Shown here: piece by piece, positions 8,057-16,690 of the stretch
Layout of the letters: each line of letters begins with the position of its first letter
How positions within the stretch are numbered: position 1 is the stretch's first letter
Assembly: GCA_020161315.1 (NCBI GenBank)
Contig: JAIUOH010000027.1
Coordinates: 1-42,238, forward strand
DNA: 42,238 nt
DNA from: Actinomycetota bacterium
GTDB taxonomy: Bacteria > Actinomycetota > Actinomycetes > Actinomycetales > Microbacteriaceae
Reading direction: 5' to 3'
Position numbers and translations under genes: made by a program
Notes under the pieces: model-generated
What the model saw: the letters and a program-made list of their open reading frames with translations, nothing else
What the model was told of the DNA's origin: nothing
The model's database searches: none

Positions 8057-8968
8057 GTGGCTGAGCAGGTGGTTCATGAAGACGCGGCGGCAGAGATCGC
8101 CGACGCGGTGATCGGCTGGTTCGAGCGCGAGGCACGCGAGTTGCCCTGGCGGGGTGAGGTCGGTGAGATCGACCCGTGGGCGGTGCTCGTCTCTGAGTTC
8201 ATGCTGCAGCAGACGCAGGCATCGCGGGTGATTCCGCAATTCGAGGCGTGGATGGCTCGCTGGCCAAAACCCTCCGATCTCGCAGCTGAGGCACCCGGCG
8301 AGGCCGTGCGCGCCTGGGGGCGTCTCGGCTACCCGCGCCGCGCGCTCTGGCTACACCGCGCAGCGGTGCAGCTCGCAACCGAACACGGCGACCAAGTACC
8401 GCGCAACGTCGATACGCTGCTCGCGCTCACCGGCATCGGCCCGTACACGGCACGGGCCATCGCAAGTTTTGCGTTTGCGCTGCGAGAGCCGGTGGTCGAT
8501 ACCAACACCCGCCGCGTGATTGCACGTCTCGTGCACGGGCTTGCGGCGGCTGGCGCACCATCGCCCCGCGACCTCGACGACATGGCTGCGCTGCTGCCGC
8601 TCGACCCGGTGCGCACCCGACTCTTCAACGCCGCCGCGATGGAGCTCGGCGCCGTTGTCTGCACCGCGCGCAGCCCGCTGTGTTCGGCCTGTCCGGTTGC
8701 TGATTGGTGTCAGTGGCGAGGATCCGGCTTTCCCGCAAACGCACCGAGCGTGCGGCGACAGGCAGCGTTTCAGGGCAGCGACCGACAGGTGCGCGGTCGC
8801 ATCATGGCGCTGCTGCGCAGCGCCACCGCGCCCATCGCTGAGCATGAAGCGCTCGCCGCAGCCGCCGAGGGTGGCGTGCACGACGAGGCGCAGCCAAGGC
8901 GAGCCTACGATTCGCTCATCTCAGACGGGCTACTCGTCGAGTTCGAGGGGCACGTGCGGCTGCCTTAG
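8057..8968 (+). CDS. mutY: A/G-specific adenine glycosylase (MutY)
   Basis: This 303-residue base-excision repair glycosylase removes adenine opposite 8-oxoguanine. The catalytic region SEFMLQQTQ holds Glu47. The helix-hairpin-helix LTGIGPYTARAI is followed by VVDTNTRR with Asp148. A 4Fe-4S ligand set is visible as Cys202, Cys209, Cys212 and Cys218 (C-x6-C-x2-C-x5-C). The NUDIX-like C-terminal domain of E. coli MutY is absent; only about 85 residues follow the cluster, as in many actinobacterial forms. I chose the GTG at 8057 because upstream in-frame ATGs lie inside truB on the other strand. It splits the usual rbfA-truB adjacency and runs convergently into rbfA with 17 bp between the stops. 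Confidence 0.93.
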   Translation: MAEQVVHEDAAAEIADAVIGWFEREARELPWRGEVGEIDPWAVLVSEFMLQQTQASRVIPQFEAWMARWPKPSDLAAEAPGEAVRAWGRLGYPRRALWLHRAAVQLATEHGDQVPRNVDTLLALTGIGPYTARAIASFAFALREPVVDTNTRRVIARLVHGLAAAGAPSPRDLDDMAALLPLDPVRTRLFNAAAMELGAVVCTARSPLCSACPVADWCQWRGSGFPANAPSVRRQAAFQGSDRQVRGRIMALLRSATAPIAEHEALAAAAEGGVHDEAQPRRAYDSLISDGLLVEFEGHVRLP

Positions 8969-8985
8969 TCGAGTCTCGTGTACCG

Positions 8986-9558
8986 CTAGTCGCGACGCTC
9001 GTCATCTTCGAGGTCTTCCTCGTCGATGCCGTCTTCATCTTCGTCCTCGAGATCTTCGAGCTCGTCGCTGTCGTCAAACTCACCGTCTTCGAGGTCGTCG
9101 AGATCGTCGTCATCGCTGTCGTCTGACTCATCCGCGTCGAGATCTCGAGGCTTCGAGTATGGATCCTCTTCGCCTGCATAGCTCGCGTTCGCAGCGAGCG
9201 CGTGCGCCTCATCGTCGCGACGCTTCGCCTCGGCGAGCAGCTCGTTCAGGTGCTGTGCGCTGTCTGGCAGCTCATCGTGAATGAACTCGAGCACGGGCGT
9301 AAGCCGAGTACCCAGTTGTTTGCCGACCTCGGTGCGCAACATTCCGGTTGCTGCCTTGAGCGCCTTTGCGGTATCTGACTGCTCTTCTTCGCTGCCATAC
9401 ACCGTGTAGAAGACGCTAGCGTGCTGCAGGTCACCGGTGACACGCACGTCGGTGATCGTCACGAAACCCATGCGCGGGTCTCGCAGGCCCTTCTCGAGCC
9501 GACGCGCGATGATCTGCTGGATACGCTCTGCGACTTTGGCCGCTCGTGGGTTCGACAT
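8986..9558 (-). CDS. rbfA: Ribosome-binding factor A, with long acidic tail
   Basis: This is a 190-residue protein. Residues 1 to about 120 are a normal RbfA KH-like domain (ERIQQIIARRLEKGLRDPR near the start, VTITDVRVTGDLQHA near 32-46, LEFIHDEL near 90), which binds 16S rRNA helix 1 during 30S maturation. From about residue 142 the chain becomes almost only Asp, Glu, Ser and Leu for nearly 50 residues, ending ERRD. Most RbfA proteins are 120-150 residues, so this is an extension. It is separated from infB by three plus-strand genes and from truB by mutY, although all three keep the minus strand. Confidence 0.93.
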   Translation of the reverse strand: MSNPRAAKVAERIQQIIARRLEKGLRDPRMGFVTITDVRVTGDLQHASVFYTVYGSEEEQSDTAKALKAATGMLRTEVGKQLGTRLTPVLEFIHDELPDSAQHLNELLAEAKRRDDEAHALAANASYAGEEDPYSKPRDLDADESDDSDDDDLDDLEDGEFDDSDELEDLEDEDEDGIDEEDLEDDERRD

Positions 9559-9769
9559 GCCTCAAGGGTATCGCGGATCGCAGGGTGAGCTGTAGCTGAG
9601 CGGGCCCACACACAAAAGCCAACGGGCTCAGGCCGGAAACAGGTGTGAGTTCGCCCTAATCTATGGCAGAAAACCCCCCGAGTTTGGGCAGATGTCGGCC
9701 CCGCGCGATACCCTCGGATTGCAAGCATTTGTGAGATGCAGCCCAGAAACACTAGAGAAGAAGAGTCTC

Positions 9770-10783
9770 ATGACACAGCCCCCTAACGACCAGACACCAG
9801 AGCAGCCTGAGCAGAGCTCGCCGTCGCAAGAGTCGTCTGCCCCAGAAGCACCGCAGGCACCACAGCCGCCGGCTGCTCCGCAGGCTCCACAGTTCTCGGC
9901 ACCGCAGCCGCCCGCAGCACCACAGGCACCACAGGCACCACAGGCACCACAGTTTGCCGCCCCTGCAGCACCCCAGCAGCCCAGCTACTCGGCCCAGCCA
10001 CCTCACTTCTCGGCTCCCCAGGCGCCTCAGGCGCCGCAGCAGCCACAGTTCAACGCACCACAGCAGCCGGGGCAACCGCAGTTCGCGCCTCCCACGCAGC
10101 AGGCACCGCAGTACGGCGCCCCGCAAGCACCCGCATATGGCCAGCCCGCAGCACCACAGTACGGTGCCCCCGCTGCCCCACAATACGGTCAGCCTGCACC
10201 CCAGTACGGTGCAGCACAGTACGGTGCACCGGCGTACGGTGCGCCCGCATACGCAGCAGCAGCGTTCCCCGCTGCCCCGCTCGGCGTAGAGCCGGGCCCC
10301 GGCGGCCCCTTCGACGGCGCGCTGAGCCCCGACGACATGTCACGCCCGCTCTACGGTGCGAACTTTATGCAGGCAATCAAGCGCTACTTCAAGGGCTACG
10401 TAAAGTTCGATGGACGCGCCTCGCGAAGCGAGTACTGGTTCGCTACGCTCTTCCAGTTTGCAGTCATGCTTGTTCCGATGCTCTTCGTCATCGTCGGCGC
10501 AATCATTATGGGTGCAACGGCGTCGTACGACCCTTACACTTACGAGACCGTCGCACCGAGCCCAATTGGTGGCATTCTCATGTTCCTTGGGTGGGGCTTG
10601 TACTCCCTCATCGCACTCGGCATGTTCCTGCCATCACTCGCCATCGCTTGGCGACGCCTGCACGACGGCAACTTCTCAGGCGTGTTCTACCTGCTCGTGC
10701 TTGTCATTGGCAGCTTCGTGCTGATCTTCATGGCGCTGCCCTCGAAGGCAGAAGGCCGCCGCTTCGATAGCGCGGTTCGCTAA
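9770..10783 (+). CDS. DUF805 membrane protein with Pro/Gln/Ala-rich N-terminus
   Basis: This is a 337-residue protein. The first about 180 residues are low complexity: PQAPQ units, then YGAP/QYG units rich in Pro, Gln, Ala and Tyr. A DUF805 domain follows, opening with a YFKGYVKFDGRASRSEYW segment, three to four hydrophobic helices, and the family motif AWRRLHDGN near residue 300. DUF805 proteins are small inner-membrane proteins of unknown role. The ATG at 9770 is preferred over an upstream in-frame ATG at 9692 because AGAGAAGAAGAG precedes it. A strong terminator follows directly, so it is monocistronic. The disordered, probably cytoplasmic, N-terminus could mediate protein interactions. 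Confidence 0.85.
   Translation: MTQPPNDQTPEQPEQSSPSQESSAPEAPQAPQPPAAPQAPQFSAPQPPAAPQAPQAPQAPQFAAPAAPQQPSYSAQPPHFSAPQAPQAPQQPQFNAPQQPGQPQFAPPTQQAPQYGAPQAPAYGQPAAPQYGAPAAPQYGQPAPQYGAAQYGAPAYGAPAYAAAAFPAAPLGVEPGPGGPFDGALSPDDMSRPLYGANFMQAIKRYFKGYVKFDGRASRSEYWFATLFQFAVMLVPMLFVIVGAIIMGATASYDPYTYETVAPSPIGGILMFLGWGLYSLIALGMFLPSLAIAWRRLHDGNFSGVFYLLVLVIGSFVLIFMALPSKAEGRRFDSAVR
9916..9951 (+). repeat. 9-bp tandem repeat inside the DUF805 gene
   Basis: About four perfect copies of CAGGCACCA in tandem encode repeated Gln-Ala-Pro units. The array is in frame, so changes in copy number would lengthen or shorten the low-complexity arm without a frameshift. Confidence 0.8.
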
Positions 10784-10798
10784 CACTCCAAAGGGATC

Positions 10799-10839
10799 AG
10801 GGCCGGGGCGACTTCAGTCGCCCCGGCCCTTCCTGTTTT
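10799..10839 (+). terminator. Intrinsic terminator after the DUF805 gene
   Basis: A perfect 14-bp GC-rich stem has arms at 10799-10812 and 10817-10830 and a TTCA loop. It is followed by TCCTGTTTT on the plus strand, a classic rho-independent terminator 15 bp after the stop codon. It also insulates the downstream AraC-type gene. Confidence 0.9.
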
Positions 10840-10870
10840 GGCAGCAGCTCAGCACGCTAGTCTGGCTCGC

Positions 10871-11296
10871 ATGCACAACGAACGCGACGCGCAGCGCCTG
10901 AAGAATCTGCGCTTGCTGCGTCGCGTGAGAGACCGAATAGACCGCGAGTATGCCGAGCCCCTCGACGTCGAAGCGCTCGCCCGCGGTGTCGGCGTCTCTG
11001 CTGGCCACCTCAGCCGCGAATTTAAGGACGCCTACGGAGAGTCGCCCTACAGCTATCTCATGACCAGGCGCATCGAGCGCGCGATGACGCTGCTGCGCCG
11101 CGGCGACCTCTCGGTAACCGAGGTGTGTTTCGCGGTGGGCTACGGCTCGCTCGGCACCTTCACCACCCGCTTCACCGAGCTCGTCGGCGTCTCACCCGGC
11201 AAATATCGCAAAGAGGGCAACCCGCCGCTGGACGGCCTGCCCGGCATCATCACCATGCGGGCCACCAAACCGGTCAGAAATCGAGAAGTTTCTTAG
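10871..11296 (+). CDS. AraC-family transcriptional regulator (DNA-binding domain only)
   Basis: This 141-residue protein consists almost only of the AraC/XylS double helix-turn-helix domain: LDVEALARGVGVSAGHLSREFK (first HTH, about residues 31-52) and SVTEVCFAVGYGSLGTFTTRF (second HTH, about 80-100), then the SPGKYRK end signature. No sensor domain is present. The start at ATG 10871 is chosen because the terminator and a short leader lie upstream. The VOC-family gene follows after 25 bp, so the two probably form an operon; AraC-type regulators of this short type are often paired with VOC proteins in actinobacteria. The ligand and target genes are unknown. Confidence 0.9.
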   Translation: MHNERDAQRLKNLRLLRRVRDRIDREYAEPLDVEALARGVGVSAGHLSREFKDAYGESPYSYLMTRRIERAMTLLRRGDLSVTEVCFAVGYGSLGTFTTRFTELVGVSPGKYRKEGNPPLDGLPGIITMRATKPVRNREVS

Positions 11297-11321
11297 GTCA
11301 ACCGCTACTAGCCTGGCTGAC

Positions 11322-11744
11322 ATGAAGATCAACATTCACGTTACATTTTTGCCCCACACCGATCCCGAGGCTTCGCTCGCGTTCTATCGTGATGAGCTCG
11401 GTTTCGAACTGCGCAATGACGTCGGCTACGGCGACATGCGCTGGATCACGGTTGGCCCCGTGAATCAGCCCGATGTATCGATTGTGTTGACTCCCCCGGC
11501 TGTCGACCCCGGCCTGACCGACGATGAGCGCCGGGTCATCAACGAGCTCATTGCGAAGGGCGCCTACGCGTCGATCGTCTTCGCGACCGATGATCTGCAG
11601 GGTCTTTTTGAACGGGTCGAGGCCTCTGGCGTAGATGTGCTGCAGGAGCCAATGGATCAAGACTGGGGCACTCGCGACTTCGCGTTCCGCGATCCCGCAG
11701 GCAACACCGTGCGTGTACAGCAACTGCCCGGCGCAGCCACCTAG
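11322..11744 (+). CDS. VOC (glyoxalase/bleomycin-resistance fold) family protein
   Basis: This 140-residue protein has two beta-alpha-beta-beta-beta units. The first half has SLAFYRDELGFELRNDVGYG; the second has ASIVFATDDLQGLFERVEASGV and ends with DFAFRDPAGNTVRVQQ, the typical VOC C-terminal pattern. Family members include metal-dependent glyoxalases, dioxygenases and drug-binding resistance proteins; the substrate cannot be told from sequence. It is the second gene of an operon with the short AraC-type regulator, which may control it. It is convergent with infB, separated by a strong bidirectional terminator. Confidence 0.87.
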   Translation: MKINIHVTFLPHTDPEASLAFYRDELGFELRNDVGYGDMRWITVGPVNQPDVSIVLTPPAVDPGLTDDERRVINELIAKGAYASIVFATDDLQGLFERVEASGVDVLQEPMDQDWGTRDFAFRDPAGNTVRVQQLPGAAT

Positions 11745-11770
11745 TCGGCAATCCGGCAGTTGTGCAGGCA

Positions 11771-11820
11771 AACGGAGAGGGGGTCGGTAGCTCGTATGAG
11801 CTACCGACCCCCTCTCCGTT
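11771..11820. terminator. Bidirectional terminator between the VOC gene and infB
   Basis: A perfect 23-bp inverted repeat has arms at 11771-11793 and 11798-11820 and a 4-nt loop (GTAT). It lies midway between the converging stop codons (11744 and 11831). It is unusually long and perfect for a terminator, and would serve both transcripts. Confidence 0.88.
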
Positions 11821-11830
11821 CAGCCAGCGC

Positions 11831-14584
11831 TTATGCGCGCGGCTTCTCGATCATTTCGGTCGTCTCGATCTCATCGCCGATCTGAATGTCGTTGTACTTG
11901 CCAAGGCCGATACCAGCCTCGAAGTCGGTCTTGACCTCAGTGACGTCGTCCTTGAAGCGACGCAGCGACTCGATGGCGAGGCCATCGGCGATGACAACAC
12001 CCTCGCGAATAACGCGCGCCTTTGCGTTGCGCGTGATGGTGCCGCTGCGAACGATGACACCCGCGATGTTGCCGAACTTCGAGGAGCGGAACACCTCGCG
12101 GATCTCGGCAACACCCGACTGCACCTCTTCGTACTCGGGCTTGAGCATGCCCTTGAGCGAAGCCTCAATGTCGTCGAGTGCGTTGTAGATGACGTTGTAG
12201 AAGCGAATGTCGATGCCTTCGCGGGCAGCACGCTCGCGAGCCTTGACGTCGGGGCGCACGTTGAAGCCGATGACGATCGCGTTGTCGATCGTCGCCAGGT
12301 CAACGTCAGACTCGGTGATGGCACCCACACCGCGGTGGAGAATGCGCAGCTGCACCGAATCGTCGACCTCGATCTTCATGAGCGACTCTTCGAGCGCCTC
12401 GACGGCACCCGACACGTCACCCTTGATGATGAGGTTGAGCGACTCAACCTTGCCGTCTTCAAGAGCCTTCGTGAACTCTTCGAGGCTGATGCGCTTACGA
12501 GCCTTGGCCAGCATCGCGTTGCGCTCAGCTGCCTCACGCTTCTCAGCGATCTGACGGGCCGTGCGATCCTCGTCGGTGACAATGAAGTTGTCGCCAGCGC
12601 GAGGCACGCTCGAAAGACCCTGCACCTGAACCGGACGCGAGGGCAGTGCCTCGAGAACCGCGTCGCCGTTCTCGTCGTGCATCGCACGAACGCGACCGTA
12701 AGCCGTGCCCGCAACAATCGCGTCGCCGACGCGCAGCGTACCCGACTGGATGAGCACGGTAGCAACCGCGCCGCGACCCTTGTCGAGCTTCGCCTCGATG
12801 GCGACGCCGCGAGCGTTCTTGTCTGGGTTTGCGCGCAGGTCGAGGCCTGCGTCTGCGGTCAACAGTACAGCGTCGAGCAGCTCGGTGATGCCCGTGCCGT
12901 TCTTTGCAGAGACGTCGCGGAACATGACGTCTCCGCCCCATTCCTCAGAGACCAGGCCGAACTCGGTGAGCTGCTGGCGCACCTTGTCAGGGTTTGCACC
13001 CTCTTTATCGACCTTGTTGACCGCGACCACGATCGGCACGTTAGCTGCCTGAGCGTGGTTCAGCGCCTCAATGGTCTGAGGCATGATGCCGTCGTCGGCC
13101 GCAACCACGAGAATCGCGATGTCGGTGACCTGCGCACCACGGGCACGCATGGCGGTGAACGCCTCGTGACCCGGGGTATCGATGAAGGTCAGCGCACGGT
13201 CGATGCCCTCGTGCATGGTGTGCACCTGGTACGCACCGATGTGCTGCGTGATGCCGCCGGCCTCGCCGCCGCCCACGTCTGCCTTGCGAATCGCGTCGAG
13301 CAGTCGGGTCTTACCGTGGTCAACGTGACCCATAACGGTGACCACCGGCGGGCGTGCCTGCAGTACGTCGTCGCCCTCTTCTTCGAGCTCGGCATCGATG
13401 TCGATGTCGAAGCCCTCGAGCAGCTCGCGGTCTTCGTCTTCTGGCGAGACAACTTGGATCTTGTAGCCAAGCTCGTCGCCGAGAATCTCGAATGTTGCCT
13501 CGTCAAGCGACTCCGTTGCGGTTGCCATCTCACCGAGGTGGAACAGCACGGTCACCAGGTTCGAGGCACTGGTGTTGATCTTGTCGGCAAAATCGCTGAG
13601 CGATGCGCCACGTCGCAGACGGATCGGGGTCGAGCCGTCGCCGCGGGGTACGCTGACGCCACCAAGCGACGGCGCCTCGCGCATCTCAAATTCTGCCCGC
13701 TTCGCCCGCTTCGACTTGCGTGCCTTGCTCTTGCTGCCGCCGCGACCGAACGCGCCAGCAGTGCCTGCACCACGACCACCACGGCCACGACCGGCGAAAC
13801 CGCCGCCCGGGCGCGGAGCACCAAAGCCGGTGCCTGCACCAGCACCTGCGCCACCTGCGCCGGGACCACCCGCACCGGGGCGAGGTGCGCCACCTGGGCG
13901 ACCGGGACCACCCGGGCGACCGCCGGGGCGACCCTGGCCACCTGCGCCACCACCCTGCGGGCGGGGAGCCGGACGCGGGATGTTGCCCGGGTTCGGGCGA
14001 GTGCCCATGCCCTGGCTCGAAGCAAACGGGTTATTGCCCGGGCGCGGTGGGCGCGGAATGCCCATGCCCTGGCTCGAAGCAAACGGGTTGTTGCCCGGGC
14101 GCGGAGCGCCGGGCTTCGGGCCGCCTGGCTTGCTTGCTGCAGCACCGGGCTTTGCGCCTGCGGCGCCCGGCTTCGGGGCAGCACCGCCGGGCTTCGGGCC
14201 TGCGGCCTTTGCCGGAGCGGGCTTCTCGGCCGCGGGAGCGGCGGGAGCCGCGGGGGCCTCAGCAGCTGCCGGAGCAGCGGGAGCGGGCTCTTCTGCCTTC
14301 GGGGCAGGCTTGGGCCCTGGCTTCGGGCCAGGCTTCACAGCCGCACCGGGCTTCGCGGCCGCGGCTGGCTTTGCTGCGGGTGCAGCAGCCTCATCGGCGC
14401 CGGCAGCCTTTACCAGCTCCGGGTGCTCACTGACGTAAGCAGAAAGTTTGCGCACCGTCGGGGGCATGATCGTCGACGACGGGCTTTTGACGAACTCTTT
14501 CAGTTCATCGTTCAGAATCTCGACTGCCTTCTTGCTCTCAATACCGAGCTTCTTGGCAATCTCGCTGACGCGTGGGTTAGCCAC
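11831..14584 (-). CDS. infB: Translation initiation factor IF-2
   Basis: This 917-residue GTPase places initiator tRNA on the 30S subunit. An IF2_N segment ([20 protein letters not shown]) opens the protein. A long Ala/Pro/Gly/Lys-rich disordered arm of about 230 residues follows, then a second IF2_N-type segment, the GTPase (GHVDHGKT with Lys425, [13 protein letters not shown]), and the C-terminal domains ending EKPRA. The GTG at 14584 is preferred over an ATG seven codons upstream because AGGAGAAAA sits just before it. ylxR precedes it by about 70 bp. Strong base bias makes a nearly gene-long open frame on the opposite strand, which is not a gene. Confidence 0.97.
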   Translation of the reverse strand: MANPRVSEIAKKLGIESKKAVEILNDELKEFVKSPSSTIMPPTVRKLSAYVSEHPELVKAAGADEAAAPAAKPAAAAKPGAAVKPGPKPGPKPAPKAEEPAPAAPAAAEAPAAPAAPAAEKPAPAKAAGPKPGGAAPKPGAAGAKPGAAASKPGGPKPGAPRPGNNPFASSQGMGIPRPPRPGNNPFASSQGMGTRPNPGNIPRPAPRPQGGGAGGQGRPGGRPGGPGRPGGAPRPGAGGPGAGGAGAGAGTGFGAPRPGGGFAGRGRGGRGAGTAGAFGRGGSKSKARKSKRAKRAEFEMREAPSLGGVSVPRGDGSTPIRLRRGASLSDFADKINTSASNLVTVLFHLGEMATATESLDEATFEILGDELGYKIQVVSPEDEDRELLEGFDIDIDAELEEEGDDVLQARPPVVTVMGHVDHGKTRLLDAIRKADVGGGEAGGITQHIGAYQVHTMHEGIDRALTFIDTPGHEAFTAMRARGAQVTDIAILVVAADDGIMPQTIEALNHAQAANVPIVVAVNKVDKEGANPDKVRQQLTEFGLVSEEWGGDVMFRDVSAKNGTGITELLDAVLLTADAGLDLRANPDKNARGVAIEAKLDKGRGAVATVLIQSGTLRVGDAIVAGTAYGRVRAMHDENGDAVLEALPSRPVQVQGLSSVPRAGDNFIVTDEDRTARQIAEKREAAERNAMLAKARKRISLEEFTKALEDGKVESLNLIIKGDVSGAVEALEESLMKIEVDDSVQLRILHRGVGAITESDVDLATIDNAIVIGFNVRPDVKARERAAREGIDIRFYNVIYNALDDIEASLKGMLKPEYEEVQSGVAEIREVFRSSKFGNIAGVIVRSGTITRNAKARVIREGVVIADGLAIESLRRFKDDVTEVKTDFEAGIGLGKYNDIQIGDEIETTEMIEKPRA
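14002..14104 (-). repeat. 57-bp period tandem repeat in the infB disordered arm
   Basis: Two 46-bp copies at 14002-14047 and 14059-14104 differ at one base. They encode repeated [13 protein letters not shown] units in the disordered arm of IF-2 (about residues 160-195). This is a recent in-frame duplication. Confidence 0.88.
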
Positions 14585-14657
14585 TTTTCTCCTGTCTGGG
14601 TTCACGCCAGACAGGCGAGAACCAAATTAGCGGACGGGTCTCATCGTGAGCCGCTCA

Positions 14658-14915
14658 TTAGTTGTCCATGAGTGTTTCTAGCCTGTTCTCTAAAGGGCTT
14701 GTGTCGAGCGAACCCGACACTTTCAGCGCACGCGCGAATGAGCCGCGCGACACTGCTTGTTTCAAACAATTGGCGGTGGTGTGAACCCACGCACCTCGCC
14801 CAGGTAGTACCGCACGCTCGTCGGCCGTCAGCCGACCCTCGCGGGCCACCACCCGAAGCAATACATCTCGTGTCGCGCGTTGGCGACAGGCGACGCATGT
14901 CCGAAGCGAATCCAT
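14658..14915 (-). CDS. ylxR: YlxR-family RNA-binding protein
   Basis: This 85-residue protein begins MDSLRTCVACRQRATRDVLLRVV, and GRGAWVH lies near residue 46. Both match the YlxR (DUF448) family. Members bind RNA, are usually encoded between nusA and infB, and have been proposed as RNase P modulators and as global regulators. Here it keeps its place before infB, but nusA is about 7 kb upstream, so it must have its own promoter in the 14916-15000 gap or depend on read-through from gluD past the hairpin at 15001-15067. Confidence 0.92.
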   Translation of the reverse strand: MDSLRTCVACRQRATRDVLLRVVAREGRLTADERAVLPGRGAWVHTTANCLKQAVSRGSFARALKVSGSLDTSPLENRLETLMDN

Positions 14916-15000
14916 CCTACCAGCTTCTCACACTCCGCGCACTGAGCGCGTGTCGGCAGGCGTAGCCAGGCGCGCGGGCCGACGATCCTCGCCAAAAACA

Positions 15001-15067
15001 CAACACCTTCGCCGTCAAGCCGAACGCTTTGCAGTAAAGCGAGGGGCCGCAGACGGCGAAGGTGTTG
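15001..15067 (-). terminator. Nested hairpin between gluD and ylxR
   Basis: A 16-bp perfect inverted repeat has arms at 15001-15016 and 15052-15067. A second stem, CGCTTT/AAAGCG (15025-15030 and 15036-15041), lies inside the loop. It is placed 24 bp after the gluD stop and probably ends or processes the transporter transcript before ylxR. Confidence 0.75.
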
Positions 15068-15090
15068 CTATGTTCTGAGCTGGATCGCGG

Positions 15091-15921
15091 CTACGCTCGC
15101 TTCGCCGCAACCGCGCGCGCGGCACGGCGCCCGAGCCACGACACTGCGAGGTTGATCACGAGGTAGATCACGGCTCCAACGAGCCAGAAGGTGAACATGT
15201 AGTAGTTGCCGAAGAACGTCGACAGATTCTTGATGGTGCGCAGCAGCTCGAAGTAGCCCACAATGTAACCGAGCGAGGTGTCTTTGAGGAGCACCACCAG
15301 TTGCGCCATGAGAATGGGCAGCATCTGCGTAAAGGCCTGCGGCAACTCAATCAGCAGCCGGGTACGCGTCGGTGTCAGCCCGATTGAGAGCCCCGCCTCG
15401 CGCTGGCCCTTGTTCAGCGACAGAATACCCGCGCGCAGCGCCTCGCCAAGAATCGCACCGTTATAGACGACCAGCGCGATGACCACCGCGAGAAACGCAC
15501 CGGTCGACGCGACCAGCAGAATGAACAGCATCATGAGCAGCACTGGCATGCCTCGGAAGAATTCGAGAATTACCGTGACGGGCACCCGAATGAGCGCGCT
15601 CGACGATAGCCGACCAAACGCAAAGAGCACGGCGAGAATGAGCGCGCCGACCATGCCCACAGCGGCAGCGCCGAGGGTGGCAAGGGCACCCTCACCGATC
15701 AGCTGCCACACCTGCGGCTCGAGAAGCGGCTCCCAGCGAGTCGGGTCCAGAATCGGGGGTGTTTCTGCACCGTTCGCCGCAATCTGCGGAATCGCAAGCC
15801 GATAGATGACCCAGCCGAGCAGGGCGAGAAGCCCAAGAATGCCGACAACTGAGATCACACGTGACCGGCTGCGCGCCTTCGGGCCGGGCGCGTCGTAGAG
15901 AACCGTGGCTTGAGCGGTCAT
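15091..15921 (-). CDS. gluD: Glutamate-type ABC transporter permease (GluD-like)
   Basis: This 276-residue inner-membrane permease belongs to the polar amino acid (HisM/GluD) family. A first hydrophobic helix near residues 22-45 and four to five more helices are visible. The EAA-loop signature is EALRAGILSLNKGQREAGLSIGL near residue 165, which couples to the ATPase. The ATG at 15921 is chosen because it overlaps the gluC stop codon (ATGA) and starts a normal hydrophilic N-terminus; an upstream in-frame ATG would add 25 residues overlapping gluC. It is the last gene of gluABCD. The substrate is assigned by order and similarity to Corynebacterium GluABCD, and could be glutamate, glutamine or another polar amino acid. 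Confidence 0.88.
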   Translation of the reverse strand: MTAQATVLYDAPGPKARSRSRVISVVGILGLLALLGWVIYRLAIPQIAANGAETPPILDPTRWEPLLEPQVWQLIGEGALATLGAAAVGMVGALILAVLFAFGRLSSSALIRVPVTVILEFFRGMPVLLMMLFILLVASTGAFLAVVIALVVYNGAILGEALRAGILSLNKGQREAGLSIGLTPTRTRLLIELPQAFTQMLPILMAQLVVLLKDTSLGYIVGYFELLRTIKNLSTFFGNYYMFTFWLVGAVIYLVINLAVSWLGRRAARAVAAKRA

Positions 15922-16568
15922 CGCGCTACCCTCACCTTCTTCTCGATCTGCGCGGCGACGAGGCCGAGCGGAACCGTGATCAACAGATAGAAGCACGCCA
16001 CACCGATCAGAATCGGTATCACGGCGTTGCCGTTTGCGTTTGCGAGCGTCTGCGCGGTGAAGAACAACTCACCTACGAAGAAGCCACCGGCCACCGAGGT
16101 GTTTTTGGTCAGCGCAATAAACACGTTGATCAGCGGCGGCACGACCATGCGCAGCGCCTGCGGCAGCACGATCAGCGTGAGCGTCTGCCCAAACCCGAGG
16201 CCGATCGACCGCGCGGCCTCAGCCTGCCCCACCGGCACACCGTTGATGCCGCTACGCAGCGCCTCGGCGACAAACGGAGAGGTGTAGGTCGCAAGTGCAA
16301 TCACTGCGAGCACCTCGTAGGGCGGCAGATCTGGCGTCAGAAGTGGCAGCACGAACACCATGAACAAGAAGATGAGCGTCAGCGGCACGTTGCGAAAGAG
16401 CTCGGTGTATGCGGTCGCGAAGGCTCTCAGCGAGGCAACCGGCGAGATGCGCATGGTCGCGACAAGCAGCCCGAGCGCCATGGCGCCGAGGCCACCAAAC
16501 AAGAGCATGCGCAGCGTCATAAGAAAGCCCGAGAGAATCAGCTCGGCGTTTTCAAAAAGCACGTTCAT
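15918..16568 (-). CDS. gluC: Glutamate-type ABC transporter permease (GluC-like)
   Basis: This 216-residue permease is the partner of the GluD-like subunit. An N-terminal helix is at about 8-30, followed by four more helices. The EAA-loop motif is EALRSGINGVPVGQAEAARSIGLG near 120-143. Both permeases are needed for a heteromeric pore. The start ATG at 16568 is followed by a short amphipathic segment, as in GluC/HisQ proteins. The gene is separated from gluB by 122 bp that contain a strong hairpin, so its expression may be lower than that of the binding protein. It overlaps gluD by 4 bp. Confidence 0.9.
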   Translation of the reverse strand: MNVLFENAELILSGFLMTLRMLLFGGLGAMALGLLVATMRISPVASLRAFATAYTELFRNVPLTLIFLFMVFVLPLLTPDLPPYEVLAVIALATYTSPFVAEALRSGINGVPVGQAEAARSIGLGFGQTLTLIVLPQALRMVVPPLINVFIALTKNTSVAGGFFVGELFFTAQTLANANGNAVIPILIGVACFYLLITVPLGLVAAQIEKKVRVAR

Positions 16569-16654
16569 TGCGCGTTCACTCCCTTCGTAAGATCAGATGA
16601 TTCGAACAAGATTTGCTTGCCTACCCACGCCCCGCAGTGGTGTAGGTGGGCGAG

Positions 16655-16682
16655 GATCGGGCGGCGCAGCCGCCGCCCGATC
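16655..16682 (-). terminator. Intercistronic hairpin between gluB and gluC
   Basis: A perfect 12-bp GC-rich stem (arms 16655-16666 and 16671-16682, 4-nt loop) lies just after the gluB stop codon. There is no T-run. Such hairpins typically protect the upstream binding-protein mRNA and partly reduce read-through to the permease genes. Confidence 0.75.
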
Positions 16683-16690
16683 CCTGTCGA

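Noticed and set aside
11762-14671. 969-codon open frame on the plus strand opposite infB
   Set aside because: It is the mirror of the IF-2 coding sequence, produced by high GC at third positions; the translation is low-complexity and resembles no protein, while infB is certain.
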